The notes: generated by a model from the sequence alone, not told the origin. A stretch of DNA of 40,921 nucleotides from Bog-756 sp036513075 (GCA_036513075.1 DATBZS010000011.1:1-40921); one strand, 5' to 3'. Counted from the stretch's first letter, positions 1 through 8,516 are shown. Numbers and translations: made by a program.

Positions 1-122
1 TCGTCGGACTCCGGAGACCAATCGATAGGAGCGGCATCACCAATCACCTCTCCATCTTTACTCACCGACCCGAGACCGATCGCCCCCGCCTGATCAGCAG
101 CATGTTCGAGGAATCGACCCAC
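1..122 (-). CDS. Possible partial gene running off the left edge
   Basis: A minus-strand reading frame opens with GTG at 122, after an in-frame TGA at 128-126, and stays open to base 1 (about 40 codons). It begins MGRFLEHAADQAGAIGLG and ends APIDWSPESD at the window edge. The amino-acid mix looks protein-like, but there is no clear Shine-Dalgarno sequence and I recognise no family. It lies in the lower-GC stretch left of the tRNA scar, so it may be cargo of an integrated element or a decayed remnant. The frame is short enough to be chance. Confidence 0.25.
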   Translation of the reverse strand, partial: MGRFLEHAADQAGAIGLGSVSKDGEVIGDAAPIDWSPESD

Positions 123-316
123 GGATCAAGCAGGAGAGCCATATTTTTGAGTCCGCCACTGTCAGGGACCGTCCCATCGTGCCTGGTAGGAGCTTTGCGA
201 GTCCGAAGTTTCGTGCCTGAGTCCCTCAAACCGCTGGTTAGCAGTGAGCCTTGTGGCGCGCTAGCAGTGGCGACGCGGTCCCACGTTCAGTGGGCGCTCC
301 TCTCCGGCATGATCTC

Positions 317-1546
317 CTACGAGGGACTGGGGCTCTTCATCAGGTACCAGTGATTCCCACTCCATTGCGCGGCCAGCGTCACCCAGGATTCTGTTCTGGA
401 AATGAACGAGGTCCCGACCGCCAAGCAGTCAGATGCACTTATGCATGAGACGTCATCGAGCAAGGACTGTTGTGCTCCTGGCGTGCTAGGTCCGATCGAG
501 CCGGACCATGTGAGCCCATCCCAATGTTCGAACAGAGTGTAATCGCGCTCATCGCTGTCTGAGATATTTCCGAGCGGGTAGCTCCCAACGGCCTCGCAGC
601 TGGTCGAACTGACGCACGATATGCCGCCCAGTCGGGAGCCCTGGGATCCCACATCGGAACTCTTCATGATGGACCAGGCTTCCCCGTCCCAGTGCTCGAT
701 GAGGGAGATCGGTACACCTCCATCAGCGTAGGAATCGCCGGATGCATAGCAGTCACCCGTGCTGGTGCACGAGATGCCACTCATCTGAGCGTCGGTATAG
801 GCGGAGACTGGGCTCGTCACGATGGACCAAATAACACCATTCCAATGTTCGAACAAGGGCTCCTTCGGTCCAGCGCCGTGGTATCCGGCGGCCATGCAAT
901 CTGTGGCGCTGACGCACGACACACCCTCCAGGTACACGCCGTCATTGGGTCCATCCAGAGCAGGATTGGGGCTCACGTCGGTTGACCATCCACGTCCATC
1001 CCAGTGTTCGATGAGGGTCAAGGGCGTCGCAAACCTGCGGTGCCCGACGGCGACACAATCCGAAACACTGACGCATGCGATGCCGGACAGTTGAGCGTCG
1101 TTTTTGGTCCGCCATGGGATCTTCACGATGGACCACTCGGTCCCGTTCCAGCGTTCGGACAGCGGAAAGATGCGCTTGCCGATGAAGTAATTACCGACGG
1201 CCTGGCAATTGGACGCAGTGATACACGACAGGCCATGAAACGACCCAGATGAAGACGAAGTTGGTAGCGGGTGAGCCACTTTTGTGACGGACCACTCGGT
1301 CCCGTTCCAGTGTTCGATCAGGGGAAACCTATAGTCGCCAGAGGACCCGACCGCCTGGCAGTCAGATGCGCTGATGCACGAAATGCTCGACAGGGAATCA
1401 TCTGTCAGAGCTGTAGTGGCAGCTTCCGGCGATGTCGTCGCAAGAGCGGACTTGGCCGTGCCGCCGCAACTCGAAGCAGCCAGGACGAACACCCCGAGGA
1501 GGATCGCCCCCGACCGCCTGCTGGTCCGGCATGGGCCTCCCCGCAC
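317..1546 (-). CDS. Secreted lipoprotein with seven Cys-paired propeller-like repeats
   Basis: The 409-residue product starts at GTG 1546; an in-frame stop lies just upstream and no strong Shine-Dalgarno is seen. Residues 10-27 form a signal peptide ending in ASSC, so Cys27 is a likely but weak lipobox cysteine and the protein is probably surface-anchored. After a Thr/Ala-rich linker, residues about 51-409 hold seven copies of a 45-60 residue unit. Each has a C-x5-C pair (for example SCISASDC at 56-63), then an AVG/AAG/ASG turn, then a W-x-G-x-x-W element (EHWNGTEW). Seven units suggest a seven-bladed beta-propeller with one disulfide per blade; this is inference. No catalytic motif is visible. 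The gene stands alone, and its lower GC than the chromosome to the right fits island cargo. The function is unknown; ligand binding or adhesion is possible. Confidence 0.8.
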   Translation of the reverse strand: MRGGPCRTSRRSGAILLGVFVLAASSCGGTAKSALATTSPEAATTALTDDSLSSISCISASDCQAVGSSGDYRFPLIEHWNGTEWSVTKVAHPLPTSSSSGSFHGLSCITASNCQAVGNYFIGKRIFPLSERWNGTEWSIVKIPWRTKNDAQLSGIACVSVSDCVAVGHRRFATPLTLIEHWDGRGWSTDVSPNPALDGPNDGVYLEGVSCVSATDCMAAGYHGAGPKEPLFEHWNGVIWSIVTSPVSAYTDAQMSGISCTSTGDCYASGDSYADGGVPISLIEHWDGEAWSIMKSSDVGSQGSRLGGISCVSSTSCEAVGSYPLGNISDSDERDYTLFEHWDGLTWSGSIGPSTPGAQQSLLDDVSCISASDCLAVGTSFISRTESWVTLAAQWSGNHWYLMKSPSPS

Positions 1547-1754
1547 AAGTCAGCAGGTTAGACCCACGGGTCCACCATCGGATCCAGCCGGAAGAGTTGA
1601 TTGTCTGCACGATTCTGGGCAACTTTTGGGGCAACAAATCCCGGCGAATCCTGAATTCGATCGATGAGTGTCGATGAGCCCTGAGAACATCAGTGCAGGC
1701 AGGAGCCATTTTTGGTGAAAACCGACCAGCGTCGGGAACTCCCTGAGCACGCTC

Positions 1755-1861
1755 TTAATGACCTTCGCAAAAGACCCTGCGAGCCGAGATCATCGGGAAC
1801 CCAGTCGTAGCCTGGTCGCCTGTGGAAAAGAGTCCGCGCGGTATTACGCGAAGGTCATTAA
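1755..1861. repeat. 14-bp perfect inverted repeat abutting the tRNA fragment
   Basis: TTAATGACCTTCGC at 1755-1768 is the exact reverse complement of GCGAAGGTCATTAA at 1848-1861, with a 79-bp spacer. The right arm overlaps the first bases of the tRNA fragment (TTAA, 1858-1861). The base just left of the left arm makes it read CTTAATG, reminiscent of a Lys anticodon loop. Paired arms beside a tRNA crossover site could be recombinase arm-type sites, or a decayed duplicate of the att core. Both are inference. Confidence 0.6.
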
Positions 1862-1896
1862 TCCGCAGGTTCTGGGTTCGAATCCCAGGGGGCGCA
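1858..1896 (+). other. 3' half of a tRNA-Lys/Asn gene (putative att scar)
   Basis: This segment reads as the end of an anticodon loop (TTAA), the 3' anticodon strand TCCGC, a variable loop, a T-arm with perfect CTGGG/CCCAG stem (1872-1876 and 1884-1888) and TTCGAAT loop, then acceptor strand GGGGCGC and discriminator A (1896). The two T residues before the final AA of the loop are anticodon positions 35-36, so the anticodon was NTT: Lys (CTT/TTT) or Asn (GTT). The bases to its left cannot form the D-arm, the 5' anticodon strand or the 5' acceptor strand, so the gene is not intact. Integration at a tRNA 3' end leaves exactly such a fragment at the distal end of the element. The orientation places the element to the left. 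Confidence 0.75.
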
Positions 1897-1931
1897 CATC
1901 GTGTCACTTCCGCTCGTTTGCCCCTGGTCCG

Positions 1932-3131
1932 TCACGGGGTACGCACCGGAAGACGCTCCCAGCCTCTGACGGTTGACGTCCGAGCCTGTATGGCGTTCTC
2001 CTGATCTACCTCCCAAATCGGAAATCGCTTCAGGACCTCTTCCAAGGCGACTCGTCCCTCCATCCGAGCCAGATGTGCACCCAGACAGAAGTGGATGCCG
2101 TAGCCGAAAGCCAAGTGTCGACCGATGTCACGGTGGATATCGAAGCGGTCGGGATCGTCGAATCGCCGCTCGTCCCGATTCGCTGAAGCATTGAGCAACA
2201 CCATGGTGCTCCCCTTGGGGACCCGTTGACCATGGTGCTCCACATCCCGGGTGACATATCGAGCTTGAATCGGTGAGGGGGGCTCGAACCGCAGAATCTC
2301 CTCAATCGCATTGGCAATGAGACTTGGGTCGTCCACGAGTTCCTGACGCTGACTTGGATGATCAGCCAGCACCTTCCCGGTCCAGCCGATGAGGCGGGCC
2401 GTCGTTTCGTTGCCGGCCCCTGCGAGAAGAACGACGTAGCCGAGGATCTCCTCACGCGTGAGCGTGCGCTCGACGCCACTCTCGTCGGTGAACTCGGCAT
2501 TCAGCAGTTCGGTCATCAGGTCATCCGAGGGATGCTCGGCCCGCCAGTCGATGTAGTCCGCAAAGTCGTCGACCATGGCTCCACCCTCGGCGAGGCTGGC
2601 CGCTGGCATCACTCCGTCTTCCAAGCGGAGTCCCTCATCGATCTTGTCCCGGATTGCCTCCTGGTCCGCTTCGGGAATTCCAAGCAGCATCCCGATGGTC
2701 TGCATGGGCATCTGAGCTCCCAGGTCCACAATGAAGTCAAAGCCGCCGGACCCGACCATCGGATCGAGACTGCGGGCACAGAACTCCCGTATCTGGGGCT
2801 CGATTGCCAGGAGGCGACGGGACGTGAAGACCCCTCCGAGTAGGGCGCGGTGGACATGGTGCTCGGGAGGATCTTCGAAGATGAACAGACCTGACGGCAC
2901 CTCCATCTCAGCTTTGATGAGCTCGAGGACCGAACCCTTACCGGAAATGTAGGTCTGCCAATCACGCAGGCAGGAGTCGACGTCGTCGAAGCGACTCAGA
3001 GCGTAGAAGTCGTACTCCTCGTTGTAGTAGAGCGGTGCCTCGTCGCGAAGCCGCTTCCACACCGGATACGGATCCGCGTCGATCTCGAAGTCGTAAGGGT
3101 CGTAGTAGGTCGATGATCGGACACCGGTCAA
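1932..3131 (-). CDS. Cytochrome P450
   Basis: This is a soluble heme monooxygenase of about 399 residues. I chose TTG 3131 because GGAG sits six bases upstream and the protein then begins MTGVRSSTYYDPYDF, as related actinobacterial P450s do; an upstream TTG at 3197 would add 22 residues. Visible motifs are the I-helix AGAGNETT (residues about 237-244), ExxR in EILR (278-281) and the heme loop FGYGIHFCLG with Cys349. The N-terminal block DPYDFEIDADPYPVWKRLRDE recalls the mycobacterial CYP123-like group, from memory only. There is no adjacent ferredoxin, so electrons must come from elsewhere, possibly the ferredoxin at 23130. It is the first clearly chromosomal gene right of the tRNA scar. The substrate is unknown. 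Confidence 0.93.
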   Translation of the reverse strand: MTGVRSSTYYDPYDFEIDADPYPVWKRLRDEAPLYYNEEYDFYALSRFDDVDSCLRDWQTYISGKGSVLELIKAEMEVPSGLFIFEDPPEHHVHRALLGGVFTSRRLLAIEPQIREFCARSLDPMVGSGGFDFIVDLGAQMPMQTIGMLLGIPEADQEAIRDKIDEGLRLEDGVMPAASLAEGGAMVDDFADYIDWRAEHPSDDLMTELLNAEFTDESGVERTLTREEILGYVVLLAGAGNETTARLIGWTGKVLADHPSQRQELVDDPSLIANAIEEILRFEPPSPIQARYVTRDVEHHGQRVPKGSTMVLLNASANRDERRFDDPDRFDIHRDIGRHLAFGYGIHFCLGAHLARMEGRVALEEVLKRFPIWEVDQENAIQARTSTVRGWERLPVRTP

Positions 3132-3290
3132 TGCACACTCCGAATCTCTTCGTGGAACAGTCGTCGTTGTCCTGCCCACACTGGGCTTGCGTGTCAATCG
3201 ACCTGCAGTCTTACTTGTCTGGACCGGCCGCAGAGGTGTTCGAACTGCGGGTCGACCAACACCGACCTAGCCATCCCGGAAGTTCCGGGG

Positions 3291-4244
3291 TCAACGGGCC
3301 GTGATCCCCCAGACTCCGGTCCACCGGGCACCGGGTCGCAGCCGCGTGACATCGGTGCCGGTGCGGAACGCGTCGGGCGGGCACGTCATGGGCTCGACAG
3401 CCACCGCCTTGCGCTGCTCACCGGGTGCGAGGGTGTCCCCGGAGTAGATCATGAGGTAGCCGAACCGGTCGTCGGCCCACAAGGTCACCCCAGCCCCGCC
3501 ATCGGGATGGTCGAGGTCGACGCGCACCCGGCCATCGCCGTCCCGGGCCAGGTCGCAGTAGGCGGTATCGAGCCGGGTCACACCTATCGGCCGCCCACCG
3601 GTGAAGTCGAATTCGGTGCCAGCCACGGACGCCGTACCGGTAGGCAGACCCCGTTCGTCGGTCATCAGCCGCCGGCCGGCCGGCACCCGGAGACGGGCCT
3701 GGTCGACCGTCGAGGTGCCCACGGTCAGGTACGGGTGGAAACCCAGGCCGAAGGGCAGGTCGTCGGTGCCGATGTTCTCGGCGTCGGTGGTCACCGACAG
3801 CCCCTCGCGCCCAAGCCGGTACTCGACCTCGAGGCGGAGGGCGAACGGGTAGGCGGGCGATGGCCGCAACTCGCACCGGAGCCCGACGCGGTTCTGAGCC
3901 CGACCCGTCATCCGCCACGGTAACCACCGGACGAGCCCGTGGATGGCGTTGTTGCGGGCGATCTCGTCGATCGGGGCCTGGGCGGCCACGTCGGCGAAGG
4001 TGTAGGCACCGTCGCCCAGCCGGTTGGGCCACGGTGCGAGGACCTGGCCTCGGCTGCCGTGGCTCCACTGATCAGGTCCGAAGCCGTCGACCACGGACCG
4101 GTCGCCCACGGTGAAGGCCCTCAGCGTGGCTCCGACCTCGGTGACGATGGCCCGTTGGTGCCCATGCCCGATGACCCACTGGTCGCCGGTGGCCGCAGTG
4201 GTCTCGGCGGGGCGCTGATCGGGAGGCTGGGCGGGTGCGTGCAT
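3291..4244 (-). CDS. Aldose 1-epimerase (mutarotase) family protein
   Basis: The 317-residue product starts at ATG 4244, with GAGG a few bases upstream. It has the galactose-mutarotase-like beta-sandwich signature: His102 in NNAIHGLVRW, His170 in FGLGFHPYL and Glu284 in VAVEPMTCPP. These match the two catalytic histidines and the glutamate base of GalM-type enzymes, which interconvert alpha and beta anomers of free sugars in the cytoplasm. No sugar catabolic genes are adjacent, so the true sugar, possibly a hexose or hexose phosphate, cannot be named. It is divergent from surE, with 247 bp between the starts. Confidence 0.88.
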   Translation of the reverse strand: MHAPAQPPDQRPAETTAATGDQWVIGHGHQRAIVTEVGATLRAFTVGDRSVVDGFGPDQWSHGSRGQVLAPWPNRLGDGAYTFADVAAQAPIDEIARNNAIHGLVRWLPWRMTGRAQNRVGLRCELRPSPAYPFALRLEVEYRLGREGLSVTTDAENIGTDDLPFGLGFHPYLTVGTSTVDQARLRVPAGRRLMTDERGLPTGTASVAGTEFDFTGGRPIGVTRLDTAYCDLARDGDGRVRVDLDHPDGGAGVTLWADDRFGYLMIYSGDTLAPGEQRKAVAVEPMTCPPDAFRTGTDVTRLRPGARWTGVWGITAR

Positions 4245-4491
4245 GTGGTCCTCGGAGGTCGGCCCACGGGGGCGACCCCGGGTGCGGTGCGGCCGGCGGC
4301 GGTGGGGCGCAGGCCACGCGAGCGGCGGTGTCGGGGGCCGGCACGGACCGTGCCCACCGTCCGGCTGCCGATGTCGCCCGGTATGGTAGGCCATGAGGCC
4401 GCAGCGGCCCGCCGAGACACTGTCGCGACGATCCGACGCCTCACCGGGGGCGATCGGGCGCGACGCCCGACGAACGGACCTGTACTCCTCC

Positions 4492-5343
4492 ATGCGCATT
4501 CTGGTCACCAACGACGACGGCGTCTTCGCCCCGGGGATCGCCGCCCTGACCCGGGGTCTGCACGCCGCGTTCGGGAGCATGCACGAGCTGGTGGTCGTGG
4601 CGCCCCTCACCGACCACAGCGGAGCCGGTGCCGCGGTCGGACCCGTGTACGAACGCGAGTCCATCCCCTACGAGCACGTGGATATTCCGGGCCTTGCCGA
4701 CGTGCCTACCTACGGCATCGACGGAACCCCCGCGCTGTCGGTCATCCTGGCGTGCATCGAGGGATTCGGACCCCGACCCGACATGGTCGTGTCGGGCATC
4801 AACCACGGCCTCAACGCCGGACGGTCGGCCCTCCACTCGGGCACCGTCGGTGCCACCCTGACCGGCGCCCAGTTCGGTGTGAGGGGCCTGGCCGTCTCCA
4901 TCGCCTGGGCAACGGAGCCGGACTTCTGGGACACCGCCGTCGACCTGGCCTGCAAGATCGTGCCGGCGCTGGCCGAGGCCGAACCGGCCACCGTGCTCAA
5001 CCTCAACGTCCCAGCGGTGAAGCCAGCAGACCTGTTGGGGCTGCGCCACGGCACCCTGGGCCGCGTTGGGCTCATCCGTTCGGTCCGTCCCGAGCACACG
5101 CCGCTTCCGGTCGACGGAACTGCCGTCGACCGCACCGGAGGTGCGATCGTGTTGGCCCTGCGGGGTGCAAGCGACGGGGACGCCGACCGGCTGAAGGAGC
5201 GGGCCGAACTGGAGCCCGACTCGGACGCCGCACTGGTGGAATCGGGATGGGCGTCGGTCACCCCACTGGTCGGCGTGCGGGAGAACGATTCCGACGCCGG
5301 GTCGTCCGCCCTGGCCGCAGCGCTGGCCACCCATCGGATCTGA
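4492..5343 (+). CDS. surE: 5'/3'-nucleotidase SurE
   Basis: The 283-residue product begins MRILVTNDDGVFAPG, the diagnostic SurE N-terminus; Asp8, Asp9, Ser43 (DHSGAG) and the Asn of SGINHGLNAG bind the divalent metal. HSGTVGATLTG follows, as in the family. SurE removes phosphate from nucleoside 5'- and 3'-monophosphates and short polyphosphates in the cytoplasm and is linked to survival in stationary phase. ATG 4492 is chosen because the family starts exactly here, although no Shine-Dalgarno is seen (CTCCTCC precedes). The C-terminus is longer and more variable than in E. coli SurE. It is a single gene, convergent with the hydrolase at 5391. Confidence 0.93.
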   Translation: MRILVTNDDGVFAPGIAALTRGLHAAFGSMHELVVVAPLTDHSGAGAAVGPVYERESIPYEHVDIPGLADVPTYGIDGTPALSVILACIEGFGPRPDMVVSGINHGLNAGRSALHSGTVGATLTGAQFGVRGLAVSIAWATEPDFWDTAVDLACKIVPALAEAEPATVLNLNVPAVKPADLLGLRHGTLGRVGLIRSVRPEHTPLPVDGTAVDRTGGAIVLALRGASDGDADRLKERAELEPDSDAALVESGWASVTPLVGVRENDSDAGSSALAAALATHRI

Positions 5344-5372
5344 GCGCGACGCCGTGGCTGCCCAGGTGGTGA

Positions 5373-5386
5373 CCGGCTCAGGCCGG
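5373..5386. terminator. Small GC hairpin between convergent genes
   Basis: CCGGC-TCAG-GCCGG forms a five-base-pair stem with a four-base loop in the 47-bp gap between surE and the converging hydrolase gene. There is no T-tract on either strand, so it would be a weak or factor-assisted bidirectional terminator at best. Confidence 0.25.
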
Positions 5387-5390
5387 GATG

Positions 5391-6641
5391 TCAGCCTGTC
5401 CCAGGTCCGCCCAACTCGGAGTCCAGCCAGTCGAAGGTGACCTGGGCCGACAGCCGAAGGTTGTCCGACTGGCAGTGGGTCGAGGCACCGTCGGCTGGAC
5501 GGAACACCCTCGAGGTCACCGGCCCGGTGACGCCGGCCGCCAGGGCATTGAACTGGGCCCGGGGCTCCGCCCCTTCACGCTCACCGACCAGAGCCAGCAC
5601 AGGGCACGAGATAGCGCTGGTGAGCCCCCCCAGTCGATAGGACGCCATGGCGTCGCGCCAGGCGTGGAACGACGGCACGCCGAAACGGGTGCAGATGGCC
5701 TCGATCCCCCACTGCATCTGCCGGGGCATGAGGTCCTCAGGCACCCCGGCGACGTCCTCGGGGCGGATGTCCCGGATCATCCGGTAGACGTCGGTACCGA
5801 CCCAGGCCTCCATGTACCGGCCCATGTCGACGACCGGCGGGTTGGCCACCAGGGCCCCGACCCGCAGGTCGGTGGCCGCCGCCCGGGCCGCGAAGTACGA
5901 ACCGAAGCTCTGGCCGGCGAGACCCACTCGCCCGTCGTCCACGTCCGGCAGGGCCAGCACGGTGTCGAGGACCGCTGCCAACGGCACCTCGTAGTCCGGC
6001 CGGAACGTCATGCTCGGGTTCGTACGCATGCAGCCCAGCTGACCGGGGCCGTCGAACACAACGACGTTCCATCCGCGTTCGGCGCCGGGCACGCCCAACT
6101 GGAAGAACAGCTCTTCGGCGCTGGAGTCGAAGCCGCCCACCGCGATGACGGTCGGGCGCGGGCCACTGGCTGCCACCTCGGCTTGCGGACGGACCAGGTA
6201 ACCGGGCAGTGAACCACCGGCAAACGGCACGTCGAGCCGCTGGACCGGGAGGTCGAGGAGGTCAGCCGCCTCGGAAAAGCAGGCCTGGCTGCGGGCGCCG
6301 GATGTGTCCGCTCCGCCCGAGGCACCACCGGCGTAGTACTCGGCCGTGCGGTAGTAGGTCGAGGCCCGCAGGAGGTGGTCGCGACCGCTCACCCGTCGCC
6401 CATCGGCCAGGCAGGAGCGTCCCTCGGCCTCGACCCGCCGGGCCAGGCGATCGAAGGCCAGGGACCAGCTCGAGGGGCTGCCGTCGGTGATCTCAGCCAC
6501 CACGGCGAGGCACTCCCCGACCGTCGAGCCGCCGTAATCGGCCAACCCGATGGCCCGGATCAGCTGGTAGTTGAACTCGTCGTCCCGGAAACCCTCCACC
6601 CGGACGGCACTGCGGACGACTTCGGAATCTTCGAAGGACAC
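5391..6641 (-). CDS. Alpha/beta hydrolase (FrsA-like esterase group)
   Basis: The 416-residue product is called from GTG 6641, preceded by GAGGAAGAGAG; an upstream start at 6689 would add an unlikely Pro/Glu-rich tail. The N-terminal 130 residues form a helical region (FNYQLIRAIGLADYGG). The hydrolase core follows: TVIAVGGFDSSAEE (oxyanion strand), VVFDGPGQLG, the nucleophile elbow GQSFGS with Ser245, LALVGEREG (acid region) and a C-terminal STHCQSDN holding the likely catalytic His. This layout matches FrsA/DUF1100-type and cutinase-like esterases with an N-terminal helical cap. The substrate is unknown. It is divergent from the nitrilase gene by 89 bp. Confidence 0.85.
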   Translation of the reverse strand: MSFEDSEVVRSAVRVEGFRDDEFNYQLIRAIGLADYGGSTVGECLAVVAEITDGSPSSWSLAFDRLARRVEAEGRSCLADGRRVSGRDHLLRASTYYRTAEYYAGGASGGADTSGARSQACFSEAADLLDLPVQRLDVPFAGGSLPGYLVRPQAEVAASGPRPTVIAVGGFDSSAEELFFQLGVPGAERGWNVVVFDGPGQLGCMRTNPSMTFRPDYEVPLAAVLDTVLALPDVDDGRVGLAGQSFGSYFAARAAATDLRVGALVANPPVVDMGRYMEAWVGTDVYRMIRDIRPEDVAGVPEDLMPRQMQWGIEAICTRFGVPSFHAWRDAMASYRLGGLTSAISCPVLALVGEREGAEPRAQFNALAAGVTGPVTSRVFRPADGASTHCQSDNLRLSAQVTFDWLDSELGGPGTG

Positions 6642-6730
6642 GGTGCTCTCTTCCTCAGGGTGCGGTTCCCGAGTTGAACCGGGGATCACCGCCGGGGGTC
6701 ATTGTGCCCGATCCCGGCGTACCCTGTGAC

Positions 6731-7603
6731 ATGCGCGTTGCCGCCATCCAGACGACGGCCGGGGACGATCGCGACGCCAACCTGGCCGCCGCCGGGGCTC
6801 TGGTCGACGAGGCGGCATCGGCCGGCGCCGACCTGGTCGTCCTGCCCGAGTACTTCTCGGTGGCCGGCACTCCTGAGGTCCTCCGGGACTGGGCCGAGCC
6901 ACTCGACGGGCCGACCTCGGCGTGGGCGTCGGCGGCCGCTGCCCGACACCGGATCCATCTGGTGGCCGGCAGTTTTCCGGAGCGGGTGGGACGCAGCGAC
7001 GGTCGGCTGGCCAACACCAGCTGCCTGATGGGCCCCGACGGTGCCACCCTTGCCGTCTACCGGAAGATCCACCTGTTCGACGTGGCCCTGGAAGGGGTGG
7101 CCTTCCGGGAATCAGACACCATCGCCCCGGGAGAGTCCGCCGTGGTCGTGCCCCTCGCCGGGAACCCCCATGACGACGCCGAGCCCGCCGTCCTCGGGCT
7201 CACCCTGTGCTACGACGTCCGCTTTCCCGAGCTCTACCGGGTGCTGGCCCTCGCGGGGGCGACGGTTGTGACCGTCCCGGCCGCCTTTACCGCAGCGACC
7301 GGGCCGGCCCACTGGGAACTCCTCCTGCGGGCCAGGGCCGTCGAGGAGCAGGTATTCGTCGTCGGTGCCGGTCAGGTCGGCGAGCTCCCGGCAGGCATGC
7401 CCCGCTGCCACGGTCACTCGATGATCGTGGACCCGTGGGGCACGGTGCTGGCCGAGCGGACCGATCCCAGCCCCGGCGTGGTCCTCGCCGACCTGGACTC
7501 CGGCTACCTCGCCGACGTGCGCGCACGGCTGCCGGTGCTGGCGAACCGCCAGCCCCGGGCCTACGTTTGTTGTCATGGCAACGACCGGGGCATCACGAAC
7601 TAG
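6731..7603 (+). CDS. Carbon-nitrogen hydrolase (nitrilase superfamily, Nit1/Nit2-like)
   Basis: The 290-residue product begins MRVAAIQTTAGDD and carries the nitrilase-superfamily triad: Glu40 (VVLPEYF), Lys112 (YRKIHLFDV) and Cys160 (TLCYDVRFPELYR). The RKIHLFDV and CYDVRFPE blocks are typical of the Nit branch, whose members hydrolyse omega-amides such as deaminated glutathione; related carbamoyl-hydrolysing enzymes share the fold. A cytosolic amidase role is likely, but the exact amide is unknown. ATG 6731 is chosen because strand one starts immediately after it. The 3' end overlaps the next gene by 29 bp in another frame, suggesting co-transcription. Confidence 0.9.
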   Translation: MRVAAIQTTAGDDRDANLAAAGALVDEAASAGADLVVLPEYFSVAGTPEVLRDWAEPLDGPTSAWASAAAARHRIHLVAGSFPERVGRSDGRLANTSCLMGPDGATLAVYRKIHLFDVALEGVAFRESDTIAPGESAVVVPLAGNPHDDAEPAVLGLTLCYDVRFPELYRVLALAGATVVTVPAAFTAATGPAHWELLLRARAVEEQVFVVGAGQVGELPAGMPRCHGHSMIVDPWGTVLAERTDPSPGVVLADLDSGYLADVRARLPVLANRQPRAYVCCHGNDRGITN

Positions 7604-8513
7604 CGGTTCCGGGACGACTCCGCGCCGGGTCCTGCGACCACCGAAGGACCTGCCGGACGACAACCCCGGCTCGGCTGCCCCGTACGAGGTCGGCACGTTC
7701 GTCCACGAACACCTGGAGCTCTACTACGAGATCCACGGCAGCGGTCCCCGGGTGCTCATCTTCCTGCACGGCATCCTCATGGACGCCAACATGAACCGCC
7801 GTCTGGCCTCCGACCTGGCCGCCAAGGGCAACCGAGTCATTCTCCTCGACCTGCCCGGGCACGGATTGTCGGCCCGTCCCCAGCGGGCTTCGTTTCATCG
7901 CATGGACACCTACGCCGGGCACGTCATCGGGCTCATGGACCACCTGGGCATCGACCAGACCGTGGTCGGCGGTGTCTCGCTCGGCGGGAACGTCAGCCTC
8001 CTGGTGGCAGCCCAGGCCCCGGACCGGGTCCGCGGACTGGTGGTGGAGATGCCGGTGCTGGAGTGGGCCCTGCCTGCGGCAGCCATCACGTTCGTGCCGA
8101 TGCTGCTCGCCGTGCACTTCGCCCGGCCTGTGGTCGGCTGGGTGTCCAAGCGGTTCCGGGCGCTCCCCCGCACCGGCAACGGCCCTCTGGACAGCGTCAT
8201 GAACATGCTCTCGGCCGAGCCCCGGGAAACGGCGGCGGTGCTGCACGGGATCCTGGCCGGACCGATCGCCCCGACGGTGGACCAACGAGCCGCCATGGAG
8301 ATGCCGGCCCTGGTGATCGGTCATAAGGTCGACCACGTCCATCCGTTCCACGATGCCGAGCAGCTGGCCCGCCGGCTGCCCCAGGGAGAGCTGATCCAGG
8401 CCAACTCGGTCCTCGAGCTGCGGGTCCACCCCGAGCGACTGACCGATGAGATCAATCGTCTGCTCGACAAGGCGTGGGCGGCCCCCAAGCGTCGGGCCAG
8501 GAAGGCCGGCTGA
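7575..8513 (+). CDS. Alpha/beta hydrolase fold protein
   Basis: The 312-residue hydrolase starts inside the nitrilase gene. After a low-complexity leader (residues 1-40) come the oxyanion motif IFLHGILMD (62-70), LLDLPGHGLS, and the nucleophile elbow GVSLGGN with Ser135. A hydrophobic cap region (about 160-195, LPAAAITFVPMLLAVHFARP) could touch the membrane. The acid probably lies in HKVDHVHPF and the base His in ELRVHPERL. This is the classic layout of small esterases, haloperoxidase-like and epoxide-hydrolase-like enzymes. There is no clear Shine-Dalgarno, so translational coupling to the nitrilase gene is likely. The substrate is unknown. Confidence 0.85.
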   Translation: MATTGASRTSGSGTTPRRVLRPPKDLPDDNPGSAAPYEVGTFVHEHLELYYEIHGSGPRVLIFLHGILMDANMNRRLASDLAAKGNRVILLDLPGHGLSARPQRASFHRMDTYAGHVIGLMDHLGIDQTVVGGVSLGGNVSLLVAAQAPDRVRGLVVEMPVLEWALPAAAITFVPMLLAVHFARPVVGWVSKRFRALPRTGNGPLDSVMNMLSAEPRETAAVLHGILAGPIAPTVDQRAAMEMPALVIGHKVDHVHPFHDAEQLARRLPQGELIQANSVLELRVHPERLTDEINRLLDKAWAAPKRRARKAG

Positions 8514-8516
8514 CCC

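Larger units (their letters stand above)
1547..1931. other. Gene-free junction stretch
   Basis: No convincing reading frame covers these 385 bases. They hold the upstream region of the lipoprotein gene, a 14-bp inverted repeat (1755-1768 and 1848-1861) and the 3' half of a tRNA (1858-1896). No integrase, excisionase or transposase is visible here. The composition changes from moderate GC on the left to strongly GC-rich genes from 1932 on. Confidence 0.6.

Noticed and set aside
102..353. Plus-strand frame of 83 codons in the left region
   Set aside because: It has no Shine-Dalgarno and no recognisable motif, and it overlaps both the end of the lipoprotein gene and the left-edge frame.
1820..1896. 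A complete tRNA gene
   Set aside because: No 5' acceptor strand, D-arm or 5' anticodon strand can be formed from the bases before 1858.
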